A stretch of 6,993 bases of DNA, taken from contig PGXP01000087.1 of assembly GCA_002839205.1 (NCBI GenBank), positions 1-6,993 of the forward strand. Reading direction: 5' to 3'. The notes under the pieces were generated by a model, which was given only the letters and a program-made list of their open reading frames with translations, made no database searches and was not told where the DNA came from. The stretch's first letter is position 1. Each line of letters opens with the position of its first letter. This stretch comes from Spirochaetae bacterium HGW-Spirochaetae-9 (lineage in GTDB: Bacteria > Spirochaetota > Spirochaetia > Treponematales > Rectinemataceae). A program made the translations under genes and the position numbers. This document shows positions 1 through 5,690 of the stretch, one piece after another.

Positions 1-232
1 CGGCCGAAGAAGATTCATGGCCGCCGTCCTCCTCGGTCTTATCGGCACCTGGACCATCGAGCAGCTTTTCTTCTACGCGGGCGACATCAGCCAGGACCTC
101 CGCATCATCGGCTACATCATCCCCGGCCTCATCGCCAACGACATGCTGAGACAGGGCATTGTGAAAACCACGGCCCTGACAATCACCGTCGCTGTCCTTG
201 TACGGCTTATCCTGACAATGGTCGCCTTTTGA
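1..232 (+). CDS. pgsC: Poly-gamma-glutamate biosynthesis protein PgsC/CapC, C-terminal part (5' end outside window)
   Basis: PgsC (CapC) is the small integral-membrane partner of the PgsB ligase in poly-gamma-glutamate synthesis and export. The frame is open from base 2 to the TGA at 230-232, giving about 76 residues, roughly the last half of a family usually near 150 residues. Recognition rests on the start GRRRFMA, which matches the family's Y-G-R-R-K/R-F segment, and on the near-signature I-I-P-G-L-I-A-N-D followed by RQG, the counterpart of IVPGLIANTIQKQG in Bacillus CapC. At least two hydrophobic segments are visible, around residues 7-26 and the last 20 residues. The ATG at 17 is internal, since homology continues upstream of it. 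The stop overlaps the ATG of pgsW by one base (TGATG), implying an operon and translational coupling. PgsB should lie just upstream, outside the window. Confidence 0.88.
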   Translation, partial: GRRRFMAAVLLGLIGTWTIEQLFFYAGDISQDLRIIGYIIPGLIANDMLRQGIVKTTALTITVAVLVRLILTMVAF

Positions 233-1335
233 TGGCGAGGCTTTTCAGACCTTTCGTTCGCTCCAGGGCAGGTACATCATGGCTGATCGCCGCGCTTGCG
301 GTCGCCTGCCTTGGCTTTGCCCTAAGCCTGGCAACGAGAACGAAAGCCCCCTACCCGCTGAAGGAAACCCAGCTGCGTGCCGCGCGGCTGATGGCCGAGG
401 CGGAAGCCCGCCTGAAGGAATCCATCCTCGCTGAAAACATCCCCATTGAAGCCGATCTTGATCCCAACGGAACAGGCCTGATCGGCCCCGAATGGACAGC
501 CCTCACTACGACCCTGGGAACGCTCGAAGCCAAGCGCACAAGCCTCAATCCCAATTTCGCCGCCCTCATGGTCCGCTGGTTCCATGAAGCCGGGCTGTCC
601 GCGGGCGACCTGATCGCCGTAGGCGCGAGCGGCTCCTTTCCCGGGCTGACGATAGCCACCCTCTGCGCCGCCCGTGAAATGGGGCTCGAAGCCTTGACTA
701 TCGCCTCATTCGGCTCATCGATGTACGGGGCCACCAGACATGAATTCACGACACCAAAGATGATCCGCATCCTCGCCGATTCGTCGCTTATCCCCTGGTC
801 CCTCGTCGCCGTCTCTCCTGGATCCGATTTCGATCATGGCGAAAGCCTTTTATTCGATGACGCGAGGGAAATCATTGCCCGGCTCGCGCTGGAAACAGGC
901 GTCGAGTTCATCGATTTCGACGAGCCTGATCTGGAATCCAGCATCGCCCGACGTCTCGAAATCTTCGATGAAAAAGCCGGCAAGAAGAAAATCAAATGTT
1001 TCGTCAACATCGGCGGCGCCAGCCCCAACTCAGGCGTCACCTCCTATACCCTCGATTTCCCCCAAGGGCTTGTCCTGGAGCCTCCGCGCATACCGGTCGG
1101 TGCCGACCGCGGCCTCATCTACGAATTCGCATCGCGCGGAGTGCCCATCATCAACCTGCTGAATCTCAGGCTTCTCGCCTACAGCCACGGTCTGCCCTAT
1201 GATCCGATCCCCCTGCCCCCAGCAGGAGAGGGCAGCGTGTATGAGGACCTGCGATACAACAAGGCAATTATTTTTCTGACGCTATGCGCAATCGTATGGT
1301 GCCTGGCATTGTCAAGAAGGAGAAATGTTTTATGA
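232..1335 (+). CDS. pgsW: Poly-gamma-glutamate system protein PgsW
   Basis: This 367-residue protein follows pgsC directly and resembles the 'poly-gamma-glutamate system protein' (PgsW) family, which accompanies PgsB/PgsC; its biochemical role is not established. Topology visible in the sequence: a short basic N-terminus, one membrane segment at about residues 16-34, a domain of about 300 residues, and a second membrane segment at about 345-360 followed by SRRRNVL. The large domain is therefore probably extracytoplasmic and anchored at both ends. It carries Gly/Ser-rich conserved-looking motifs, AVGASGSFPG at 129-138 and FVNIGGA at 257-263, reminiscent of ligand-binding loops; this is inference. 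I chose the ATG at 232, which shares its A with the pgsC stop; a TTG at 229 is the only nearby alternative. The TGA overlaps the ATG of the next gene (ATGA). The symbol is assigned from recalled family resemblance plus context. Confidence 0.8.
   Translation: MARLFRPFVRSRAGTSWLIAALAVACLGFALSLATRTKAPYPLKETQLRAARLMAEAEARLKESILAENIPIEADLDPNGTGLIGPEWTALTTTLGTLEAKRTSLNPNFAALMVRWFHEAGLSAGDLIAVGASGSFPGLTIATLCAAREMGLEALTIASFGSSMYGATRHEFTTPKMIRILADSSLIPWSLVAVSPGSDFDHGESLLFDDAREIIARLALETGVEFIDFDEPDLESSIARRLEIFDEKAGKKKIKCFVNIGGASPNSGVTSYTLDFPQGLVLEPPRIPVGADRGLIYEFASRGVPIINLLNLRLLAYSHGLPYDPIPLPPAGEGSVYEDLRYNKAIIFLTLCAIVWCLALSRRRNVL
1317..1322 (+). promoter_or_regulatory. Ribosome binding site for the pgs-operon lipoprotein gene
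   Basis: AAGGAG lies inside the last codons of pgsW, nine bases before the ATG at 1332. It fixes the lipoprotein start at 1332 rather than at the in-frame ATG at 1284, which would add 16 residues in front of a perfect signal peptide. Confidence 0.7.
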
Positions 1336-1820
1336 AAACCAATGCTGGGCTTTTTCTCGTGCTCGCAGCTACGACGCTCTTTGCTGCAGGATGCGGCATT
1401 CCCTTCGACATTGAGACTCCCACAAAGACGATAGAGCTTCCGAACACGGGAGGAACCTATTTCGATAAAGTAGTGGATTTGCCAGAAGAAGCTCGCAAGC
1501 CCGGAATTACCTTCGAAACGGTCAGCCTCATCTATACGGTGAGAAAACAGAGTGGATTTGTCGCTCATGTCAAGCTTTATGCGTCGCCAGATCAAGTCAC
1601 GCACCTATCCAAACCGTCCAACGCGGAAGAATTGCTCGATATATCACTCGCGGGCTCCGATACCTCCAAGAGCGGAACCGAAGAATCGCAGACGATCAGG
1701 GACGTACTCAACGCCAAGCAGGAGAGCTTTGTCATCGGGGCGGAGAATCTGACATCCTCGCCGCTCTCAACGATCTATATCGACATTTCACTCCGGCTCC
1801 AGGGCAAGTTCGGATTATAG
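1332..1820 (+). CDS. Predicted lipoprotein of the pgs operon, function unknown
   Basis: A 162-residue protein with a textbook lipoprotein signal: M-K-T start, hydrophobic core at residues 7-19 and lipobox F-A-A-G-C with the lipidated Cys at position 21. The mature part of about 140 residues has alternating hydrophobic/polar stretches suggesting a beta-rich fold, for example around ETVSLIYTV and STIYIDISLRL. It contains no further cysteines and I recognise no domain. The start is set by the lipobox and by AAGGAG nine bases upstream. The ATG overlaps the pgsW stop as ATGA, so translation is probably coupled and the protein likely serves the same poly-gamma-glutamate system. It is not the metallophosphatase-like PgsA/CapA, which is far larger. 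A role in periplasmic or outer-membrane transit of the polymer is a guess from context only. Confidence 0.8.
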   Translation: MKTNAGLFLVLAATTLFAAGCGIPFDIETPTKTIELPNTGGTYFDKVVDLPEEARKPGITFETVSLIYTVRKQSGFVAHVKLYASPDQVTHLSKPSNAEELLDISLAGSDTSKSGTEESQTIRDVLNAKQESFVIGAENLTSSPLSTIYIDISLRLQGKFGL

Positions 1821-1821
1821 T

Positions 1822-2221
1822 AAAACTGTATTCGCACGAGGAGCAAAAACTCTCATCACTGCAGGAGCTGGCCAGTCCAATCGGAGCCTTGGGCTATGTT
1901 TCGCCGGGCGCGAGACCATTAAACAGAGCCTCAGAGCTTCTGGGATCGCGGAACGACTTCAAGCCCGATGAAATAATGGCGGACGATTCCTACTGCGCAG
2001 CGGGATACGGCGTACTTACAGAAGCGGAGAAATCAGCCATCAGACTTTTCGCGTGCACTGAAGGCCTTCTCCTCGATCCCGTCTACAAGGGACGAGCCGT
2101 CGCCGGCCTCATCGATCTTGTCAGGAAAGGCGTTTTAAGAAAAAGTGCTTCCCTGCTTTTCTGGAACACAGGCGGTCAGCCTTCCCTTTTTGCCGATAAA
2201 TACCAAAGCTATTTAATCTAA
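1822..2221 (+). pseudogene. Remnant of a PLP-dependent D-cysteine desulfhydrase / ACC deaminase family gene
   Basis: Two pieces of one enzyme family lie in different frames. In the frame of base 1831 (about 1831-1911) the translation is F-A-R-G-A-K-T-L-I-T-A-G-A-G-Q-S-N followed by R-S-L-G-L-C-F-A-G-R-E. This fits the family's N-domain, where Q-S-N is the conserved substrate/PLP-site motif, but the usual H-A-R-Q-T-A-A-A stretch after QSN is missing. From about 1904 the next frame gives the C-terminal third: N-R-A-S-E-L-L-G, then DDSYCAAGYGVLTEAE, TEGLLLDPVYKG, GLIDLVRKG and NTGGQPSLFA, ending in TAA at 2219-2221. The region holding the PLP-binding lysine and roughly 100 central residues are absent, so an active enzyme cannot be made. 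A TTG at 1889 opens a 110-codon frame, but nothing suggests it is used. The remnant starts right after the lipoprotein stop, which suggests a deletion or insertion boundary. D-cysteine desulfhydrase versus ACC deaminase cannot be decided. Confidence 0.8.
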
Positions 2222-3132
2222 TCCGACCCTTCGTCCAGGACGCAGCGGTTGCGGCCTCCGTTCTTGGCTTCGTAGAGACACGCGTCTGCGCGGGCGACTA
2301 TGGATTCAAGGCTGTCACCCCTTCTTGCCCGCGTCGCGCCGACCGAGATCGTCACGGATAGAATATCCTTGTCATCCAGCTCCACCCAGCTATGTTCCAC
2401 CATCATGCGTAGGCGCTCGGCGATTTCGGCCAGGGATCCTGGAGCCGCCCCAGGACAGATGAGTATGAATTCCTCGCCTCCCCAGCGAGCTGCGGCATCC
2501 AGAGGCCTCACCGCCGAACCGAGGGTTGTCGCCACCATCTTAAGGACCCTGTCTCCCACATTGTGCCCATGGACATCGTTTACTTTCTTGAAATGATCGA
2601 TGTCAGCCATGAAGAGACCAAAGCCATCGCTGCCCTTTTCGACCGCTTCCATGCGGGTTTCCGCGATGACCTGGAGGAATCGCCTGTTTCCGAGGCCAGT
2701 GAGAGAATCGGTGAGCACTTCATGGCGGAGCTTTTCGAGTTCCTGAAGGAGAACCGAACGGTCGCCCTGATCGGAGAACATCTCGATCGCGCCAATTGTC
2801 CTGCCGCTTTCATCGGTGAGGGGAGCGGCCCACACGGTTATGGGCAAGCGGTGCCCATCCCTGTGGTGCATATACACCTGGGTCTGGCGCACCTTGCCGT
2901 CGGCTATCGTCCCCGCGAGGGGGCAGCCATGAAGGCAGAGCTCCACACCATCGGCCGATATATGCCTAAGGAGGTTTTCTGAACAGCAGGCTCCTGTCAC
3001 CCTCTCGCTGGAATAGCCGGTGAGCAGCTCGGCTGCTCTGTTCCAGAAGGTAATCCTGCGCTTGGGGTCGACAAAATACACGCCACTGTCCAGGCTCGAC
3101 ATCAGTTGGACAAGACTATTATCATATATCAT
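2218..3132 (-). CDS. PAS-GGDEF diguanylate cyclase with Cys-rich PAS domain
   Basis: A predicted soluble 304-residue signalling enzyme that would make cyclic di-GMP from two GTP. Residues 1-125 form a PAS domain (SGVYFVD, ITFWNRAAE, LLTGY). It carries a cysteine/histidine cluster, Cys49, Cys50, His57, Cys66, His68 and Cys70, the last in C-P-L, typical of a PAS variant often attached to GGDEF domains. Its ligand is not known to me. After a short helical linker (125-140), the GGDEF domain runs 140-300: DSLTGLGNRR, DIDHFKKVND with the metal-binding Asp177, and active-site GGEEF at 218-222. RPLD at 209-212 lies exactly five residues before it, so product inhibition through an I-site is likely. 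There are no membrane segments. I prefer the ATG at 3132 over the TTG at 3168, because a strong promoter overlaps the latter; the TTG start would add 12 residues. The 3' end overlaps the PLP-enzyme remnant by four bases. Confidence 0.9.
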   Translation of the reverse strand: MIYDNSLVQLMSSLDSGVYFVDPKRRITFWNRAAELLTGYSSERVTGACCSENLLRHISADGVELCLHGCPLAGTIADGKVRQTQVYMHHRDGHRLPITVWAAPLTDESGRTIGAIEMFSDQGDRSVLLQELEKLRHEVLTDSLTGLGNRRFLQVIAETRMEAVEKGSDGFGLFMADIDHFKKVNDVHGHNVGDRVLKMVATTLGSAVRPLDAAARWGGEEFILICPGAAPGSLAEIAERLRMMVEHSWVELDDKDILSVTISVGATRARRGDSLESIVARADACLYEAKNGGRNRCVLDEGSD

Positions 3133-3139
3133 TGCCACA

Positions 3140-3168
3140 ATTATATGCGAATCGTAACCCTGCGGCAA
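3140..3168 (-). promoter_or_regulatory. Sigma-70-type promoter of the PAS-GGDEF gene
   Basis: Reading the minus strand: TTGCCG (3168-3163), a 17-base spacer, then a perfect TATAAT (3145-3140). Only seven bases separate the -10 box from the ATG at 3132, so the transcript would start at or next to the start codon (leaderless). No Shine-Dalgarno sequence precedes the ATG, which agrees with this. Confidence 0.5.
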
Positions 3169-3265
3169 TGATGGAAAGTTGATTCACAAGTACAGGATAT
3201 ACCTGATCGAAGTCAAACTGGTGTTTCATCGGCTCCATGGGTTTGGGCTCAATTGGGAACGATTC

Positions 3266-4039
3266 TCATTTCTGCTCCGGCTTCATCCCGGCAACCCAGT
3301 ACGCGCTTCCATCGGGCTCGCGCTCGAGAAAGCGATAGTCGATGAGGTAGCGGCGCAAGGCGGCATAGTCGGCGTCGGCCTTGAGCAGTATCTGATCGAC
3401 TTCCCTCTGACCGTAAAGCATGCCCGCTTCGAAACGTTCGGCGATCCGCCTGAGGACAACGAGCTTCTCCTTCTCCTTTCGCGGTATTCGCAGAAGGCAA
3501 CCGTCTGCCAGAAGGTATTTCTTCTCGATGGCCGCAGCCTCCTCCTCGGTGACGATGGCACGGTCGTCCTGCATGGGCATGGCTGCGGGGTAGGCCACAA
3601 AACGGCCAACGTATTTACCCGAAGCATCGAGCGTTTCCATGAGTGCGAGGAGAATTTTCGCTTCCGATTCCCGCTTGCGCAGAGCCCTTCGCTGGTTGCG
3701 TACCGTCGAAGGCGATTTGCCCCCAAGGGCGGCGGCAATCTCCCTGTCGGACTTGCCTTTGTGGAGGAGGCGCAGCACTTCGGCCATGGCATCGGGTATA
3801 CCCGTCACTCCCCTTCCCGAATCGAGGATTTCTTCAAACAAGTCGCCATGGGCCTCGGCAGAATGCTCCTTGGCCGCGCGCTCAGCCGTGGAAAATCCCC
3901 CGGCCGAAGCGTAGACCCTTCCCTCCTCAAACCGGGCATCGCAGCGGAGGCAGGAGAAGCACGCAGAGTCAACGCTGCGTCGATAGCCTCTGGCCAAATC
4001 ATCACTTGTAATAGCTTCTATCATATTTTCGTCTATCAT
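3266..4039 (-). CDS. Transcriptional regulator with C2H2 zinc finger, LuxR-like HTH and DUF2087 domain
   Basis: A 257-residue cytoplasmic DNA-binding protein. Residues 30-64 contain C-x2-C (Cys30, Cys33) and H-x4-H (His59, His64), a likely zinc-binding site. A LuxR/sigma-like helix-turn-helix follows at about 81-125 (GKSDREIAAALGGKSPSTVR, then a basic helix). The end, about 188-248, is a DUF2087 domain: LYGQREVDQIL, then DYAALRRYLIDYRFLER and YW. This three-part order is familiar from uncharacterised regulators; the target is unknown. In-frame ATGs lie at 4099, 4039 and 4024, none with a good ribosome binding site. I chose 4039 because promoter-like boxes lie just upstream and the family normally starts close to the motif DDLARGY; 4024 is nearly as good. 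It is divergent from the coiled-coil lipoprotein gene and may control it, itself or the neighbouring GGDEF gene (inference). A long open frame on the opposite strand (3179-4078) lacks any recognisable domain. Confidence 0.85.
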   Translation of the reverse strand: MIDENMIEAITSDDLARGYRRSVDSACFSCLRCDARFEEGRVYASAGGFSTAERAAKEHSAEAHGDLFEEILDSGRGVTGIPDAMAEVLRLLHKGKSDREIAAALGGKSPSTVRNQRRALRKRESEAKILLALMETLDASGKYVGRFVAYPAAMPMQDDRAIVTEEEAAAIEKKYLLADGCLLRIPRKEKEKLVVLRRIAERFEAGMLYGQREVDQILLKADADYAALRRYLIDYRFLEREPDGSAYWVAGMKPEQK

Positions 4040-4045
4040 ATTTTG

Positions 4046-4075
4046 ATCATATCTTATATTACGTCTATAATTCAA
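4046..4075 (-). promoter_or_regulatory. Possible promoter of the zinc-finger/HTH regulator gene
   Basis: On the minus strand, TTGAAT (4075-4070), an 18-base spacer and TATGAT (4051-4046), six bases before the ATG at 4039. A second candidate pair lies upstream: TTGACG (4112-4107) and TTTAAA (4088-4083), also 18 bases apart, which would give a leader of roughly 35 bases. The stretch is so AT-rich that chance matches are easy, so the exact choice is uncertain. Confidence 0.3.
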
Positions 4076-4136
4076 TAGATATTTTAAAATGTTATTCATT
4101 TTTTCACGTCAATTTCATTTAATGATGCAATTTTAT

Positions 4137-4165
4137 TTGAAGGATTCTGTTTCTTGAGCTACAAT
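4137..4165 (+). promoter_or_regulatory. Sigma-70-type promoter of the coiled-coil lipoprotein gene
   Basis: TTGAAG (4137-4142), a 17-base spacer and TACAAT (4160-4165). The expected transcript start, about seven bases on (near 4172), coincides with the AGGAGG ribosome binding site at 4172-4177, giving a leader of only about 11 bases. Confidence 0.5.
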
Positions 4166-4182
4166 GCTAACAGGAGGATCTC

Positions 4183-4704
4183 ATGAAAAAAATCGTAGTG
4201 CTCATCGCTTGTCTACTGCTGATCGTGAGCTTTACCGGATGTGCTTCGATGCTCAAGTCGATGGGCGGCGTGAGCAAGGCAGACCTCGAAGCCCAACGCT
4301 CGGCTATCGATACGAAAATCAACTCGCTTGGCATCGATCTGACCGACACGAAAACGGACCTCAATAACAAAATCACGACTATAAGCGAAGCCCAAACGCG
4401 GACGGAGACGGCAATCAAAGAGGTTGAAGGCATCAAAGCATCGATCGCGAAGCTGTCGACCGACCTCGAGGCCATGAAGCTGACAACGGAAGAATTGAAG
4501 AAAGCCAAGGCTGACCTGGAAGCGCTCTCGGCCAGGGTGTCCAATCTCTCCGACGAAACCCTGCTCAAACTGGCGCAGCTCATCCAGAACGCGATCGCCG
4601 CACCTGCCGGCAAGGAAGCTCCCGTCGTCGTAGTCCCACCCGTCGTGGTTGCGCCGGTTGCTCCTCCTGCAGCGGAAACACCAGCTGTCATCGAGACAAA
4701 ATAG
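4183..4704 (+). CDS. Coiled-coil lipoprotein with Pro/Val/Ala-rich tail, function unknown
   Basis: A 173-residue predicted lipoprotein. It has an M-K-K start, hydrophobic core at residues 4-17 and lipobox S-F-T-G-C with the modified Cys at position 20. Residues about 34-140 are almost free of Pro and show heptad-like spacing of Leu/Ile with Asp/Glu/Lys, suggesting a long coiled coil like that of Braun-type or other envelope-spacing lipoproteins. The last 27 residues are a low-complexity Pro/Val/Ala tail (PVVVVPPVVVAPVAPP) ending ETK, possibly an extended spacer or wall-interacting arm. There is no second cysteine after Cys20. The start is firm: AGGAGG sits five bases before the ATG. The gene stands alone, divergent from the zinc-finger/HTH regulator and followed by a hairpin. 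A structural envelope role is inference; no specific family was recognised. Confidence 0.85.
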   Translation: MKKIVVLIACLLLIVSFTGCASMLKSMGGVSKADLEAQRSAIDTKINSLGIDLTDTKTDLNNKITTISEAQTRTETAIKEVEGIKASIAKLSTDLEAMKLTTEELKKAKADLEALSARVSNLSDETLLKLAQLIQNAIAAPAGKEAPVVVVPPVVVAPVAPPAAETPAVIETK

Positions 4705-4739
4705 CACTTTTCAGCCGAATTCCATCATACGGCACTTGA

Positions 4740-4765
4740 GGGGGCAGAAGACCAACGCTGCCCCC
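4740..4765. terminator. Hairpin between convergent genes, possible bidirectional terminator
   Basis: GGGGGCAG (4740-4747) pairs with CTGCCCCC (4758-4765) around a ten-base loop, a perfect eight-base-pair GC-rich stem. It lies in the 79-base gap between the lipoprotein stop and the convergent AEC-transporter stop. The following T-tract is poor in both directions (CTGCTTTC on the + side), so an intrinsic terminator is plausible but not certain. Confidence 0.45.
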
Positions 4766-4783
4766 CTGCTTTCCCGCCTGGCC

Positions 4784-5686
4784 TCAGTTCAGAAGTACAG
4801 CGAAGACGGGAATCGTGAAGGCCGAAAGAATCGTTGTTATAAAAACCAATTTAGAGGCAAGACCTACATTTGAATCGTATCGTTCGGCAAAAATGACACT
4901 CTGAGCCGCCGCAGGCATGGCCGTGAGAAAAGCCGCAATCCTGGCGGGAAAACTATCTATGCCCCCAAGACGCATGAGACCATAGATCAGCAACGGTATG
5001 AGGATAATGCGAATGACCGTGCCTATCCACAGGCTCTTTCCCTTCAATAGGCCTGCTATGGGCACATCCGCCAGGGTTGCGCCCACCACCACCATCGAAA
5101 GGGGGGTGGTCAGGCTGGCCATTGTAACGATCGTGGAATCGATGGCTTGTGGCATTTTGAAGGGCAGGAGCCATAGAGCAAGGCCAATGAGAACGCTGGC
5201 GTTACCTGTGTTGAGAATTGCCGCCCTCATCTGGCTTTTCGATGAAGAACCGGCAAAAAGGCTCACCCCATAAGTCCAGATAAAAATCTGGAAGACAATC
5301 ACATAGATGGAAGCGTACATCACGCCGATCTTGCCGAAAACGCTCTCGGCCACGGGAAAACCCATAAAACCGCAATTCGAGAAAACAGTTATGTAAGAGA
5401 GAACCTTCCTGTCATTTTCTGGGAATTTCCTGTATGCAAAGGACGAGAATGCGATGAGGAATCCGTGGATACCGACAGCCCAGAGAGCCACCCTCCCCAG
5501 ATCTGGCAGGACTGATGAGGGGATGTTCCTGTCGAAACCGGCAATGATGGTGAAAGGTATAGCCACATTGAGGATAAAGCCCGAAAGCCCCCGAGTGAGA
5601 CTCGGATCGAGAACCTTGGTCTTGCGGGCTGCATAGCCGATAACTATGAGTATGAAGATGGAGAAGATTCTTGATAGGACGGCCAT
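4784..5686 (-). CDS. AEC (auxin efflux carrier) family transporter
   Basis: A 300-residue integral membrane protein of the AEC / Mem_trans family, a normal length for bacterial members. These secondary carriers move small organic acids or amino-acid-like compounds; the substrate here cannot be read from the sequence. About ten hydrophobic segments are visible along the whole length, in two halves separated by the charged stretch GSSSKSQMRAAI. Family-typical features are the N-terminal I-G-Y-A-A-R-K, the SNCGFMGFP motif at about 105-114 and a Pro-rich turn region TPLSMVVVGATLAD in the second half. The ATG lies four bases after the stop of the FAH-family gene, with only a weak GGTG in front, so it is the last gene of the psuG operon and probably translationally coupled. 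It may import or export the substrate or product of the upstream enzymes (inference). Confidence 0.88.
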   Translation of the reverse strand: MAVLSRIFSIFILIVIGYAARKTKVLDPSLTRGLSGFILNVAIPFTIIAGFDRNIPSSVLPDLGRVALWAVGIHGFLIAFSSFAYRKFPENDRKVLSYITVFSNCGFMGFPVAESVFGKIGVMYASIYVIVFQIFIWTYGVSLFAGSSSKSQMRAAILNTGNASVLIGLALWLLPFKMPQAIDSTIVTMASLTTPLSMVVVGATLADVPIAGLLKGKSLWIGTVIRIILIPLLIYGLMRLGGIDSFPARIAAFLTAMPAAAQSVIFAERYDSNVGLASKLVFITTILSAFTIPVFAVLLN

Positions 5687-5690
5687 CCTG

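Larger units (their letters stand above)
4040..4182. other. AT-rich divergent intergenic region with a small palindrome
   Basis: This gap between two divergent genes is much more AT-rich than the coding regions around it, most strongly at 4015-4140. It contains the promoter candidates for both genes. Between them, at 4115-4125, lies the odd palindrome TCATT-T-AATGA, placed where an operator for the adjacent regulator could act. No RNA gene or small reading frame was recognised. Confidence 0.5.

Noticed and set aside
351..770. 139-codon minus-strand frame inside pgsW
   Set aside because: Antisense to a gene with consistent membrane topology and operon overlaps; its Ser/Arg-rich composition is typical of a shadow frame.
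1284..1331. Earlier ATG for the pgs-operon lipoprotein
   Set aside because: It would place 16 polar residues before a perfect lipoprotein signal and overlap pgsW by about 50 bases; AAGGAG at 1317-1322 points to the ATG at 1332.
1889..2221. A functional 110-residue protein from TTG 1889
   Set aside because: It covers only the C-terminal third of a PLP enzyme without the cofactor lysine, and an out-of-frame N-domain fragment lies just upstream, so a pseudogene is the simpler reading.
2563..2982. 139-codon + strand frame inside the PAS-GGDEF gene
   Set aside because: It lies wholly antisense to clear PAS/GGDEF motifs and has no recognisable motif of its own.
3133..3265. Possible small RNA or terminator between the regulator and GGDEF genes
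   Set aside because: I found no convincing stem-loop with a T-tract. AGGATATACCT near 3193 is only a weak imperfect palindrome.
3179..4078. 299-codon open frame on the + strand, opposite the regulator gene
   Set aside because: It is longer than the minus-strand regulator, but its translation shows no recognisable domain. The minus strand encodes a zinc finger, HTH and DUF2087 in a familiar order. The + frame is a shadow produced by the high GC content.
4649..4873. 74-codon + strand frame across the hairpin and the AEC gene end
   Set aside because: No ribosome binding site and no motif; it spans the lipoprotein end, the hairpin and the antisense of the transporter gene.
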